NCBI GenBank assembly: GCA_034620365.1
Contig: JAQGEQ010000010.1
Location: forward strand, 682,001-746,000
Source of the DNA: Pegea sp. RAD2-039
Taxonomy: Eukaryota; Chordata; Thaliacea; Salpida; Salpidae
Reading direction: 5' to 3'
Length of the DNA: 64,000 nt
Each line of letters starts with the position of its first letter. Position 1 is the stretch's first letter. Positions 10,673 to 24,700 of the stretch are shown piece by piece. Made by a program: the position numbers and the translations under genes. The notes under the pieces were generated by a model. The model saw nothing but the letters and a program-made list of their open reading frames with translations. It was not told the DNA's origin and searched no databases.

Positions 10673-13600
10673 CTATTGTGAGCTCGGTAATAGAGATTCT
10701 AAAAGTAAAGATAAAGGTGAAAAAAATCAAACGAACTTTATCAGATATATAAATACAAAAAAGTTAAAAGTTACAACTCAGAAATTTCATAAAGCTTAAA
10801 TAATAAACTTAAATTATCTCATTGAATAAAATTCAATTTTGTACAAATCAAAATGTTTCAACTTAAGTAATGCAGCTTATATGAAATGTTTTCGATGAGA
10901 AATTGTACTTTTAATCTACTGATTACAATAATTAAAGGAACATTGTTACAAATAAACACAATTTGCAAGACTTTGAAAGCTTAACAGATGGATTATATTT
11001 AAAAGTGATAAAAGTTCACCTGGTATAAAATCTGCTTCGACTAAATTAGTCTGTCGTTGAAATAGGCGAACATCTGGCTGTTGGCAATCGATGATATATT
11101 CCAAATCAGCTTGCTCATGAAAAGAGTCTATTGAAGCTACTCGAATCGAACCTGTCAAAGAAGATTGTTTTTATTTTTCGAAGATTATCACATTTCCTTA
11201 GAAGATGTTTGCAAGCAGACAAGATCTTATTCCTGAAGCTATGTAATCACTAGTTGTAAGACATGTCTTGAAAACAAGTTTGATTTGGGCTTCACAGTTG
11301 TCAGTGAAAAGGATAAATCGACTCAGCCTTCTTTTAAATTTAATTTTCTACTATCAATAGGGATTTTGAAACCAAGGATTCTAAGTAAACGTTTTTATCA
11401 TAATTTTGGATTTCATTCATTCTAAAAGTTCAGTATATACAAAATAAATATTACCTTGATGGGTTGCAGCAATTGAAACTTGACTTGATCTCCGACTTTC
11501 AAGCTGTTGTTTTGAAGAAGGCAATAACTGCTGCATATTTTCAGTTCTAAAGTAGAAGACGTTTAATAGATCAAATTTTATTCTGTCAATTTGTAAGCTT
11601 TGTATCTAATAAAAAACTTTCTTTGGATAAAATGTAAGTGTTAAGGTGAGTAAGACGTCTAGTTGAAAAAGCATTTTGTTTAAATCAGTAAAGATGGAAG
11701 TATTTAAAATATCAGTGATTGATATTGTTAAATACAACAGCTAAATTGCAGTAATAAATAAATAATAATAATAAACACCAACTCTTTAAACGATTGAAAA
11801 AACAACCTATTATCTAATAAGTTTAATTGGAGACTAAAATGGATGGTATAATTGTTTTAATGAACATTTGAAGTGGTATTTTGTTTTATAAAAATGAATA
11901 TAATCAATAAAACAATCTATTAGCTCAATAATAAGAATAATAAGTTTATTGCAAAAATATCAAGAAAAATTTGAATTGCTGATATTGTAAGTCAGCATTA
12001 CTGGAAACACCGCATAAACTACCCAAAGTTTTGATTCTTAACTGAACTGGAAACTTTTCCTAGCCTTCCTTCTAAAAATGTTTAGCACTATTCACAACAT
12101 GTGTCTTTGACCCCTACTAAACCTTTACAGCTATGACATTTTTACAGCTTCATCTTTCTTGACTGTTCGAGATTCGTTCATTGTTTTCATAAAGATTTAT
12201 TTCAAACCTACGAAGCTAAGTTACGTGGTTGATGACTGGCAAACGGGTTCTATAACTTACCAGAAACAAATAACTCCACTTCTAATTTAAATTAAATTAT
12301 TTTATAAAGATAAGAGCTCTAAATGGTCGATATTTATTTAACCTATCCTTCCTTTGGCTAAAACAGAAGGTCTTATTAATACTATATGTTTGTCACTGAC
12401 AAACCTTTTTACCAGCTGCTGAAAAAATTGATTAAAAACATTCAACAAAGCTTAAAGTAAATATCAACTAGATTGGATATTGAAATAATTATAAAAACTC
12501 AAACCTGATTTCACAATCTTCAAAACCGTCTTCATTTTTTCTTTCTGAATTCAATATTTGTTTTTTATATAGAAAGAAGAGGATGGCCAACAGCAAGATC
12601 ACAATGAAACCTATTAGCATGGAAAGAATCGAAGCTAGTGAAAGTGTCGTCGCTTGCTTTTGAGTTACAATAATATGCAATGCAACAGTAGTCATAAGAG
12701 ATTCATAATCTTTCACGTAGACCTGTTACAAAATAAAGTTATATGAATTTGGGTTTATAAAATTGAGTTTAAAATTAAATTTGTTTTAAGCAGACATATG
12801 GCTACTTTACTAGGCGCTTTATTCGTCTAGCTACTCTTGGTAACCAAGCAGAAGATATGCTTTAGGATAAGTTACTACTGTCGTGTTGTTTGCAAAGAAG
12901 TTTTTACAGATCTACTTGCTAAAAGAACTCTAACGGCTTTTGATCAGATTTTTCACTCTATGTTGGGTTTCAATCTGGACTTGTTTCTACAACAGAATAT
13001 GTTTCGCTATGTCTACTGGAAGCTGGTGAGTATTCTTCAAACATCAAGCACAAGATTTGCTTCTAAAACAGGTTTTCCTGGCGTTGTTGACTAACGAATA
13101 CTCACAAGTCAAAATACCTGATCAACCTAACTGCTTTTTCATTAAATTGATGAACTCTGCTTTCTGAATCAATGTTGCCAAGGTATCAAGTGTAAGTTCT
13201 TAATATTCTGCCTGAACAAACATATTTCTTACCAGTAATAAATAAAAAAAATTAGAAACACAATTATCCAAAGAGTAATCAAGTATCACTTGGTGTAATC
13301 AACCATCAGTAATTATTACCTCAGCAACAACTGAATGACTTCCTGGCTTCACTTCTGACTTGGATCTTAAGAACAATTCACCAGTTTTTTCATCCAACAT
13401 AAAAAATCTGGATTGAGTTTGCGATGGTCTTAAACGAAATCTAATGGTTGCGTCCCATTCTGTAGAGGTATCGTTTATCTGTATTGAAAATAGAGGAGAA
13501 ATTAGAAAGTTTGAGTTGAAACCTTAAAAAATACTTTTTTTTTACAATAAAAAACCAAAAAATTACTTTAATTTGAACTATTGAAGAATTTTGACCCAAA

Positions 13601-15215
13601 AATACTTCGAACGGTTCCATGTATCGTTCAGGATTAAGTAAAACTGGTGGAATGGTATAAAGTCCTGAGACATCAATCAAAACAGTTGTATGCGCGACAT
13701 GCAACCAATCTCTTGCAACAACCTTCAACTGAAAACACAAAAATATTAAAAATAGATTCATCTATATGTGAAATAGTGAAGATCTTAATAGATAAAAAAA
13801 AGTTTAATTGTTACAAATATATAGTTATGAAAACAGCTGCTTACTGAATAAACTTTTCGTTTTTGTTTCTTTAAATCTTTCGCCAAATAAATAGAACCAG
13901 TTTTGTGATCGATAGAAAATACTTCGGGAAATTGTTGTTTCAGGCTGTATCTTATTTTGTCCGGCTGTAAACATCAGTTACAAATGTTATAAGTGAAAAC
14001 TGTAAGCAATTAGTCAACCTACATTCAGTAATCCGCTAATGTCGTTATCCTTTACTCCAACTGTTAAAACGTGAGATCTTACTGAAAGATTTGCTTTCAC
14101 TGTGATGTGATAAGCTTCTTTTACGAATTCAAGGGGAAACTCATCAACGTCAGTAACAGTTATGAAAACTTCTTGTCCTTGACATCTTTAGCATTAAATT
14201 TAATATTATATGTTATTGACAAATATTTGATGGTCATAAAGATATAAAAAGAGCAATTCACTATCAAAAACACTTTTATGTACAAGAAATAAACTTAAAC
14301 TTACTCATTAGTACCATTCACACATGCTTCTAAATATAATTGAAAACTTTGCTGAGTTTCAGCATTTAGCTTTTTGCGCAATAAAATTTGGTTTAGAGTT
14401 GTATTTAATTCAAACAGTTTACTGGATTGTTTCATTCTCACAAAAAGTGTGTCATTAAAGCTTGGTACTTGAATGACTTTTAGAGAAAATAGATTTTCAT
14501 CAACTGGTATGTCTTCTGGTATTTGATCTAAAAGAAGAAAAAATATATTTCTCACAATGTTTTTTTTCGACAAAATTTATACTTAGCAAACACACAAAGT
14601 TTGACCTAAAAAACAAATCACAACATATTACAAAAACAATTTCCAACTCACATTTGTTATTACTTTTCGCAAAATCTGAGCTGATCAAAATACTTAATTT
14701 AGTTTCGTAGTAAATAGTAATATTCCTGCAATATTTTTGACCACTTTCATGGTTTAAGCCAATAATTTCTGCTCTATAAAACAAATTTTGATTTGAAATT
14801 AGTTGAAAATATAAATGCAACTCATGAAATGAGATTGTACTACCTAATAGTTTGATTACGTGGAGTTTTCATAAACTTAAGATTCAGTGTATTCCAGTCA
14901 AATTCAATGAAATCTTTCACGTTAGTACGTTTTGAAGAAAGTCCATACAAAATGTTATCATCATCCGCAAATTTTTCAATATTTCCAATTTCATATCCCT
15001 CAGTAGCATCAAAAGGAACAACAAATGAAACTTCTGCAATTCAAAGAATCAATTCGGAAGTTGTCCTACTTGTGCTTCAAAGTATTTTTGTTAAGCATAT
15101 ATGAAGTCAACAAACCTTTTTCGTTAATTGGTGAGCTCAGTTCAACTGTCAGTCCAAATAGCGGGTTTGAGAAAACCAAAAATAAAAAAATATTGATACA
15201 AATACTTTGTTTCAT
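10673..15215 (-). CDS. Cadherin-like single-pass membrane protein, left palindrome copy
   Basis: Mirror image of the gene at 19085-23629, with the same exon structure on the minus strand (start codon 15215-15213, stop 10675-10673). All exon reading frames are open: signal peptide, cadherin-type repeats, one membrane helix and a short tail. Residue differences from the right copy that I could see: Asn for His in the signal peptide, Thr for Ala in the first repeat (near KRxNVKD), Leu for Val (IIGxNHES), Arg for Lys (near TQSxFFML), Leu for Ile just inside the membrane helix, and Ser/Ala for Leu/Thr in the tail (GxIRVxSID). Nothing suggests a pseudogene. Whether this is a second locus or a second haplotype joined by assembly cannot be decided here. 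Confidence 0.87.
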
Positions 15216-16523
15216 ATTCTATAACTCTTAAAATATCTCTTTTCTAACACTTATAAAAAATAAATATTTATTTAATGAAAATACGTAAATAAAATATCTA
15301 AACATCAACTTCAGATTTAAACGATTTCTAAGGTAGTTTGAATAAGTAGCTTGTATGCTGAATAATCAGCTATTTATATTTTACCATCAACCGCAAAAAT
15401 AATGAAATTGAAACAACACATGCTTAAAACTCAATATAAATATCAACTATTTTTACAGAGTATATTTCAAAGTATGTCTGTAACTGCTAATAGATTTTCA
15501 GTTATTTAAAAAAAAAGCAGTTTAATTGCTTTTTAACAATATTTTCTTTACGGAAAATAATTCTAAAAACTTTTACAATCTTACTAAATGCAATATTGCA
15601 TCATTTGAGTATTAAACTTTAAAATTGTGTCATATTTTTTCTATTATTTTAAATATGTATCTACAAAAAATATCAATTCGTTTGAAGCACTATCATCAAC
15701 ACATACAATTAAAAACGAATTATTTTTCTAATTTCTCATTTAATAATTCAAAACAATTTTTGTGTTGGCTTTCATTATAAAAACACAAATTATAAAAGTA
15801 AAATATTAATTCAGTCATGCTGGAATTTTAACCATACAAAACTATTTCACCAACAACCATCTTAACAACCTAAAATTTAAAATCCAGTTTTAACTTTTAA
15901 TAACTTTATAAGCTCCAAAATTTGATTAATTTGATGATAAGAAGTAAATAAAGCATTTCAAACCAATTGTATATAAATTAGCCTATAAGATAGATGGCAA
16001 TATATAAATTTATTTATATACATATTTATTTTATATTAAGTTTATATTTCCTATAAAGATATAAAAAGTAAAATTATGTAGTTTACAAGTGTACTGAAAA
16101 TACATATAAACAAATTTCCAAATATTTTATTGATTAAGTAAATATTTTATATGATGCAAACAACCATTTAATATTACCATTTACCATAAGTAAGACCAGC
16201 AAGAATGAAATATTTGTAAAAAACCCTGAGATTTGCTAACTCTGTATAATATTCTTATATTTTTGTTAAAATCAAACTATTTTAAATAGAATATATTGAT
16301 TAACTTTTTACAAGATATACAAAATTTAAATAATCATAAGCTAAGAAGAATTGTTGAATTAAGTTTTTGTCATTGATATTACTTAATAATCAAAAATGAG
16401 TTTAATAATAACTACTGAAAAATTATACAACCTCATTAATCACTCAAAAACCAAAAGAGAGAAGTATATAAACAACATTACTTCTTGAATGTTACTTAAG
16501 TAAAACCTTTAAAGTAGATTTTA
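15216..16523. other. Upstream region of the left cadherin-like gene
   Basis: AT-rich non-coding DNA inside the left arm, matched by 17776-19084. It would contain the promoter. No motif stands out. Confidence 0.4.
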
Positions 16524-17775
16524 AACGACATAATAACTTTTTGAAAATCGTCCAAAAAACTACTTGAAGGGAATTTTAGACTTTTTTAAATCAGTATTTA
16601 ATTTTTATAGAAACTCTAAACAGCATTTAAGAAAAATATCAATTGATTCATTTAAATTTAGTTTTTGAAACAATCTTCGTGTTATACTTTTTTTATTTGT
16701 TTGCTTCTATTTTATTCTAACAAATAAAACAACATTTCTAATTATTTTGCTTTCGTTTGCTGCTTTTAATTGGAAAATTAGAATTTTAGCAGAAATTTTA
16801 ATGAAAGTTTGTAGGCTTGGGTGCATGTTTGTCCAATTTGCTTAAATATCTTTATTTCTACTTTCCAAGAAAAGTATTTGACCGTCACTTCCACTTGCAT
16901 GCAAAACACCTTTTCAATAAGATATTTTATTTAATTTTTTATGTACTGACTGATAAGGCTGTAACCATCTTGAAACTAATTAATCTGCTATTTATTTTGT
17001 GATGTCTTTCTTTCGTCCAACGGTTGCAATCTTCTTAAATTTGCACCAACTGCATAATAGAGGAAACTAGGATAATAGCAGTTATGTTTAATGGTCTGAT
17101 TTTAGTAATCTCTTTCTTCACCTTTAACTCTTACAGCAATAAGCTTGATTTTTTACGAACGTGTTTTCAAACATTTTGAAAGAAATTTTTGGATTGACAA
17201 TTAAGCAAGGGAGAGTTTAGTAAAGTTATTGAAGATAACTCAAACACTAGGGCAAGATTACAGCTGACGAACAGAAAACTTTGCTATAAGCTACCTAGAT
17301 GTTTAAAGTTTCTTTATATTGATAGGTTTTGCTATAAAATACACAAAAACAAAAAAAAGATCTACTCTTTACTTAAGCTTATATTATTAGAATACCTACT
17401 TAAACAACAAAAGTAGTTAATAATTCATCGTAAGATTGAATATACACAAATTTTCACTTTTTAAATAATTTCAACACCACTACAATGTTATATAGTTTTC
17501 CAAGTAACCTTTGCATGAATTTTCATTTGCAGTGCTCTAATTTTTTTCTCTGCGCTACATATGTGAAGTTATGGTATTTGTAACCGTTTATTTTTTCTAT
17601 ATATTTATGTTGTTCTGTATTCGCTATATGCAATGTACAATTCATTATTTATAGATATTATTTAAACGAATAAATAATAAAAGTTAGAATAAGACCATTT
17701 TATAGTTTTTATATGAATAGAGTTATAATGAAGTATCAAACATGTTCTATTAATAAGATTCATGTGAAATACTTA
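16524..17775. other. Unique spacer of the palindrome (1252 bp)
   Basis: The only part of the palindrome present once. It lies between two divergently transcribed cadherin-like genes. I found no gene; the 61-codon frame at 16817 is AT-rich and has no family signature. The composition is not visibly different from the arms. Confidence 0.8.
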
Positions 17776-20700
17776 TAAAATCTACTTTAAAGGTTTTGCT
17801 TAAGTAACATTCAAGAAGTAATGTTGTTTATATACTTCTCTCTTTTGGTTTTTGAGTGATTAATGAGGTTGTATAATTTTTCAGTAGTTATTATTAAACT
17901 CATTTTTGATTATTAAGTAATATCAATGACAAAAACTTAATTCAAAAATTCTTCTTAGCTTATGATTATTTAGATTTTGTATATCTTGTAAAAAGTTAAT
18001 CAATATATTCTATTTAAAATAGTTTGATTTTAACAAAAATATAGGAATATTATACAGAGTTAGCAAATCTCAGGGTTTTTTACAAATATTTCATTTTTGC
18101 TGGTCTTACTTATGGTAAATGGTAATATTAAATGGTTGTTTGCATCATATAAAATATTTACTTAATCAATAAAATATTTGGAAATTTGTTTATATGTATT
18201 TTCAGTACACTTGTAAACTACATAATTTTACTTTTTATATCTTTATAGGAAATATAAACTTAATATAAAATAAATATGTATATAAATAAATTTATATATT
18301 GCCATCTATCTTATAGGCTAATTTATATACAATTGGTGTGAAATGCTTTATTTACTTCTTATCATCAAATTAATCAAATTTTGGAGCTTATAAAGTTATT
18401 AAAAGTTAAAACTGGATTTTAAATTTTAGGTTGTTAAGATGGTTGTTGGTGAGATAGTTTTGTATGGTTAAAATTCCAGCATGACTGAATTAATATTTTA
18501 CTTTTATAATTTGTGTTTTTATAATGAAAGCCAACACAAAAATTGTTTTGAATTATTAAATGAGAAATTACAGAAATAATTCGTTTTTAATTGTATGTGT
18601 TGATGATAGTGCTTCAAACGAATTGATATTTTTTGTAGATACATATTTAAAATAATAGAAAAAATATGACACAATTTTAAAGTTTAATACTCAAATGATG
18701 CAATATTGCATTTAGTAAGATTGTAAAAGTTTTTAGAATTATTTTCCGTAAAGAAAATATTGTTAAAAAGCAATTAAACTGCTTTTTTTTGAAATTAACT
18801 GAAAATCTATTAGCAGTTACAGACATACTTTGAAATATACTCTGTAAAAATAGTTGATATTTATATTGAGTTTTAAGCATGTGTTGTTTCAATTTCATTA
18901 TTTTTGCAGTTGATGGTAAAATATAAATAGCTGATTATTCAGCATACAAGCTACTTATTCAAACTACCTTAGAAATCGTTTAAATCTGAAGTTGATGTTT
19001 AGATATTTTATTTACGTATTTTCATTAAATAAATATTTATTTTTTATAAGTGTTAGAAAAGAGATATTTTAAGAGTTATAGAATATGAAACAAAGTATTT
19101 GTATCCATATTTTTTTATTTTTGGTTTTCTCAAACCCGCTATTTGGACTGACAGTTGAACTGAGCTCACCAATTAACGAAAAAGGTTTGTTGACTTCATA
19201 TATGCTTAACAAAAATACTTTGAAGCACAAGTAGGACAATTTCCGAATTAATTCTTTGAATTGCAGAAGTTTCATTTGTTGTTCCTTTTGATGCTACTGA
19301 GGGATATGAAATTGGAAATATTGAAAAATTTGCGGATGATGATAACATTTTGTATGGACTTTCTTCAAAACGTGCTAACGTAAAAGATTTCATTGAATTT
19401 GACTGGAATACACTGAATCTTAAGTTTATGAAAACTCCACGTAATCAAACTATTAGGTAGTACAATCTCATTTCATGAGTTGCATTTATATTTTCAACTA
19501 ATTTCAAATCAAAATTTGTTTTATAGAGCAGAAATTATTGGCGTAAACCATGAAAGTGGTCAAAAATATTGCAGGAATATTACTATTTACTACGAAACTA
19601 AATTAAGTATTTTGATCAGCTCAGATTTTGCGAAAAGTAATAACAAATGTGAGTTGGAAATTGTTTTTGTAATATTTTGTGATTTGTTTTTTAGGTCAAA
19701 CTTTGTGTGTTTGCTAAGTATAAATTTTGTCGAAAAAAAACATTGTGAGAAATATATTTTTTCTTCTTTTAGATCAAATACCAGAAGACATACCAGTTGA
19801 TGAAAATCTATTTTCTCTAAAAGTCATTCAAGTACCAAGCTTTAATGACACACTTTTTGTGAGAATGAAACAATCCAGTAAACTGTTTGAATTAAATACA
19901 ACTCTAAACCAAATTTTATTGCGCAAAAAGCTAAATGCTGAAACTCAGCAAAGTTTTCAATTATATTTAGAAGCATGTGTGAATGGTACTAATGAGTAAG
20001 TTTAAGTTTATTTCTTGTACATAAAAGTGTTTTTGATAGTGAATTGCTCTTATTATATCTTTATGACCATCAAATATTTGTCAATAACATATAATATAAA
20101 ATTTAATGCTAAAGATGTCAAGGACAAGAAGTTTTCATAACTGTTACTGACGTTGATGAGTTTCCCCTTGAATTCGTAAAAGAAGCTTATCACATCACAG
20201 TGAAAGCAAATCTTTCAGTAAGATCTCACGTTTTAACAGTTGGAGTAAAGGATAACGACATTAGCGGATTACTGAATGTAGGTTGACTAATTGCTTACAG
20301 CTTTCACTTATAACATTTGTAACTGATGTTTACAGCCGGACAAAATAAGATACAGCCTGAAACAACAATTTCCCGAAGTATTTTCTATCGATCACAAAAC
20401 TGGTTCTATTTATTTGGCGAAAGATTTGAAGAAACAAAAACGAAAAGTTTATTCAGTAAGCAGCTGTTTTCATAACTATATATTTGTAACAATTAAACTT
20501 TTTTTTATCTATTAAGATCTTCACTATTTCACATATAGATGAATCTATTTTTAATATTTTTGTGTTTTCAGTTGAAGGTTGTTGCAAGAGATTGGTTGCA
20601 TGTCGCGCATACAACTGTTTTGATTGATGTCTCAGGACTTTATACCATTCCACCAGTTTTACTTAATCCTGAACGATACATGGAACCGTTCGAAGTATTT

Positions 20701-23700
20701 TTGGGTCAAAATTCTTCAATAGTTCAAATTAAAGTAATTTTTTGGTTTATTATTGTAAAAAAAAGTATTTTTTAAGGTTTCAACTCAAACTTTCTAATTT
20801 CTCCTCTATTTTCAATACAGATAAACGATACCTCTACAGAATGGGACGCAACCATTAGATTTCGTTTAAGACCATCGCAAACTCAATCCAAATTTTTTAT
20901 GTTGGATGAAAAAACTGGTGAATTGTTCTTAAGATCCAAGTCAGAAGTGAAGCCAGGAAGTCATTCAGTTGTTGCTGAGGTAATAATTACTGATGGTTGA
21001 TTACACCAAGTGATACTTGATTACTCTTTGGATAATTGTGTTTCTAATTTTTTTTATCTATTACTGGTAAGAAATATGTTTGTTCAGGCAGAATATTAAG
21101 AACTTACACTTGATACCTTGGCAACATTGATTCAGAAAGCAGAGTTCATCAATTTAATGAAAAAGCAGTTAGGTTGATCAGGTATTTTGACTTGTGAGTA
21201 TTCGTTAGTCAACAACGCCAGGAAAACCTGTTTTAGAAGCAAATCTTGTGCTTGATGTTTGCAGAATACTCTCCAGCTTCTAGTAGACATAGCGAAACAT
21301 ATTCTGTTGTAGAAACAAGTCCAGATTGAAACCCAACATAGAGTGAAAAATCTGATCAAAAGCCGTTAGAGTTCTTTTAGCAAGTAGATCTGTAAAAACT
21401 TCTTTGCAAACAACACGACAGTAGTAACTTATCCTAAAGCATATCTTCTGCTTGGTTACCAAGAGTAGCTAGACGAAGCAAAGCGCCTAGTAAAGTAGCC
21501 ATATGTCTGCTTAAAACAAATTTAATTTTAAACTCAATTTTATAAACCCAAATTCATATAACTTTATTTTGTAACAGGTCTACGTGAAAGATTATGAATC
21601 TCTTATGACTACTGTTGCATTGCATATTATTGTAACTCAAAAGCAAGCGACGACACTTTCACTAGCTTCGATTCTTTCCATGCTAATAGGTTTCATTGTG
21701 ATCTTGCTGTTGGCCATCCTCTTCTTTATATATAAAAAACAAATATTGAATTCAGAAAGAAAAAATGAAGACGGTTTTGAAGATTGTGAAATCAGGTTTG
21801 AGTTTTTATAATTATTTCAATATCCAATCTAGTTGATATTTACTTTAAGCTTTGTTGAATGTTTTTAATCAATTTTTTCAGCAGCTGGTCAAAAGGTTTG
21901 TCAGTGACAAACATATAGTATTAATAAGACCTTCTGTTTTAGCCAAAGGAAGGATAGGTTAAATAAATATCGAACATTTAGAGCTCTTATCTTTATAAAA
22001 TAATTTAATTTAAATTAGAAGTGGAGTTATTTGTTTCTGGTAAGTTATAGAACCCGTTTGCCAGTCATCAACCACGTAACTTATCTTCGTAGGTTTGAAA
22101 TAAATCTTTATGAAAGCAATGAACGAATCTCGAACAGTCAAGAAAGATGAAGCTGTAAAAATGTCATAGCTGTAAAGGTTTAGTTGGGGTCAAAGACACA
22201 TGTTGTGAATAGTGCTAAACATTTTTAGAAGGAAGGTTAGGAAAAGTTTCCAGTTCAGTTAAGAATCAAAACTTTGGGTAGTTTATGCGGTGTTTCCAGT
22301 AATGCTGACTTACAATATCAGCAATTCAAATTTTTCTTGATATTTTTCCAATAAACTTATTATGCTTATTATTGAGCTAATAGATTGTTTTATTGATTAT
22401 ATTCATTTTAATAAAACAAAATACCACTTCAAATGTTCATTAAAACAATTATACCATCCGTTTTAGTCTCCAATTATACTTATTAGATAATAGCTTGTTT
22501 TTTCAATCGTTTAAAGAGTTGGTGTTTATTATTATTATTTATTTATTACTGCAATTTAGCTGTTGTATTTAACAATATCAATCACTGATATTTTAAATAC
22601 TTCCATCTTTACTGATTTAAACAAAATGCTTTTTCAACTAGACGTCTTACTCACCTTAACACTTACATTTTATCCAAAGAAAGTTTTTTATTAGATACAA
22701 AGCTTACAAATTGACAGAATAAAATTTGATCTATTAAACGTCTTCTACTTTAGAACTGAAAATATGCAGCAGTTATTGCCTTCTTCAAAACAACAGCTTG
22801 AAAGTCGGAGATCAAGTCAAGTTTCAATTGCTGCAACCCATCAAGGTAATATTTATTTTGTATATACTGAACTTTTAGAATGAATGAAATCCAAAATTAT
22901 GATAAAAACTTTTACTTAGAAACCTTGGTTTCAAAATCCCTATTGATAGTAGAAAATTAAATTTAAAAGAAGGCTGAGTCGATTTATCCTTTTCACTGAC
23001 AACTGTGAAGGCCAAATCAAACTTGTTTTCAAGACATGTCTTACATCTAGTGATTACATAGCTTCAGGAATAAGATCTTGTCTGCTTGCAAACATCTTCT
23101 AAGATAATGTGATAATCTTCAAAGAATAAAAAGAATCTTCTTTGACAGGTTTGATTCGAGTAACTTCAATAGACTCTTTCCATGAGCAAGCTGATTTGGA
23201 ATATATCATCGATTGCCAACAGCCAGATGTTCGTCTATTTCAACGACAGACTAATTTAGTCGAAGCAGATTTTATACCAGGTGAATTTTTATCACTTTTT
23301 AAACATAATCCATCTGTTAAGCTTTCAAAGTCTTGCAAATTGTGTTTATTTGTAACAATGTTCCTTTAATTATTGTAATCAGTAGATTAAAAGTACAATT
23401 TCTCATCGAAAACATTTCAAATAAGCTGCATTACTTAAGTTGAAACATTTTGATTTGTACAAGATTGAATTTTTATTCAATGAGATAATTTAAGTTTATT
23501 ATTTAAGCTTTATGAAATTTCTGAGTTGTAACTTTTAACTTTTTTGTATTTATATATCTGATAAAGTTCGTTTGATTTTTTTCACCTTTATCTTTACTTT
23601 TAGAATCTCTATTACCGAGCTCACAATAGTATTATTGATCAAGAACATCATCAAGAAAAACCTCAACCATATTTTGTAAAACCAACCTTTTCAAACTCTG

Positions 23701-24418
23701 AATCCTACTTTACGACACCTTCTTTTTTAATCAAATCTCTCCTTAGCTGATGGAATCACATCTGAAAGATTTCAATTTTTTTGTGATCTGAATCAAAAGT
23801 TTCGATCAGAATCTGGGAACGTTTTTCTTCTTTTTTTATCACTTTTTTTATAACTAAAAAGTTGAGATTAATTCGTTAGTAATTAAAGCGATGTTTTTAT
23901 ATTTGTTCGTCGCCTTTTTTAGAGTTTTTCAAGATGCAATCAACTCTACATTAGTGTTACTGCCAAAATGCGTACCAAATTTTTAATTTTTTTCCAATAT
24001 TTTTATAACCACCTTGCCAAACTGCTAGAAACTTTTGTTGGCGATTTCACACAAGCTTTTACCTTATATCACAAATGATTTAAAGCTGCAAGATATGTTG
24101 AAAGAATAATTCCTTTTTCAGATGATAATTTGATTATATACGCTTTTATCTTTAAATTTCTTGAATTTAAAATGTAACTGCTGCAATAAGTATGTGATCG
24201 TTTATATATGTGGCAATGTAGAGAACGTATTTCTGTTTTAAATCATTTAAATCAACACTTTTGACCCACAGACTATTCTTAAATACCATTTTTTTATGCC
24301 TCAATATCTCGCATATTTCGTAGAAATTCAGTAATTTTCAGACGTTGTCGTCTTGGTCTTGATGGTTCTCGTGAAATAAAGGAGTCAGTGATGAAATAAA
24401 CTTTGTTGTGATGACAAA
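17776..24418 (-). repeat. Palindrome, right arm (about 6.64 kb)
   Basis: Reverse complement of 9884-16523. Its inner edge, TAAAATCTACTTTAAAGG, starts at 17776 and its outer edge ends with CTTTGTTGTGATGACAAA at 24418. It carries the intact gene at 19085-23629. Confidence 0.97.
19085..23629 (+). CDS. Cadherin-like single-pass membrane protein, right palindrome copy
   Basis: Predicted 568-residue adhesion or receptor protein. Exons: 19085-19184, 19267-19456, 19527-19648, 19773-19995, 20115-20277, 20336-20455, 20572-20733, 20821-20979, 21578-21795, 22754-22845, 23149-23280 and 23604-23629; all junctions keep frame. Residues 1-20 form a signal peptide. The ectodomain shows cadherin hallmarks: FELNTTLNQILLRKKLNAET, the inter-repeat linker TVTDVDEFPLEF, VLTVGVKDND, and FSIDHKTGSIYLAKDL; I estimate four divergent repeats. 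A hydrophobic helix (SILSMLIGFIVILLLAILFF, about residues 442-464) is followed by basic residues and a tail of about 100 residues. I do not recognise a catenin-binding tail. The linker carries DVDE instead of the full DxNDN, so calcium binding may be weak. Start chosen for the signal peptide; the last exon (LLPSSQ) is the least certain. Confidence 0.87.
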
Positions 24419-24700
24419 AATCAAGACTGATTTATTAAAAAGTTGTTCATATAATATTACTACCTAGTTTACTCAGGTTTTAAATACTTTATCTATCGTT
24501 GAAACGTTTTGATTATAGTTTATTAAAAGGTAGGTTTAAAACTAATTTAGCTATTAAAATATCTTAAATTTAAGTTTTATAATCATTTCAAGATTGAGCT
24601 AGCCTGTCAAATTCAGTTGCAAATTTTTTTCATTTAATTTTGATCTTTCTAACTGTTTCGATTCATCAAAAATACTAATAATTCTATCAAAATGTTCAAG
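24419..24700. other. Right outer flank of the palindrome
   Basis: Short AT-rich stretch where homology to the left flank stops. No gene seen. Confidence 0.4.

Larger units (their letters stand above)
9884..16523 (+). repeat. Palindrome, left arm (about 6.64 kb)
   Basis: The whole stretch is the reverse complement of 17776-24418. Paired positions sum to about 34,300 all along the arms, so net indels are only a few bases. Outer junction: TTTGTCATCACAACAAAG at 9884 pairs with the end of the other arm at 24418. Inner junction: AAAGTAGATTTTA ending at 16523. Mismatches are scattered and few, roughly at the percent level by eye. The arm contains one complete cadherin-like gene plus about 0.8 kb beyond its 3' end and 1.3 kb before its start. 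Confidence 0.97.

Noticed and set aside
12837..13094. 85-codon frame inside a cadherin-like intron
   Set aside because: In the mirror copy (21132-21462) the frame is broken, so it is not conserved even between nearly identical arms.
16817..17002. 61-codon frame in the palindrome spacer
   Set aside because: AT-rich composition, hydrophobic by chance, no splice or family evidence.
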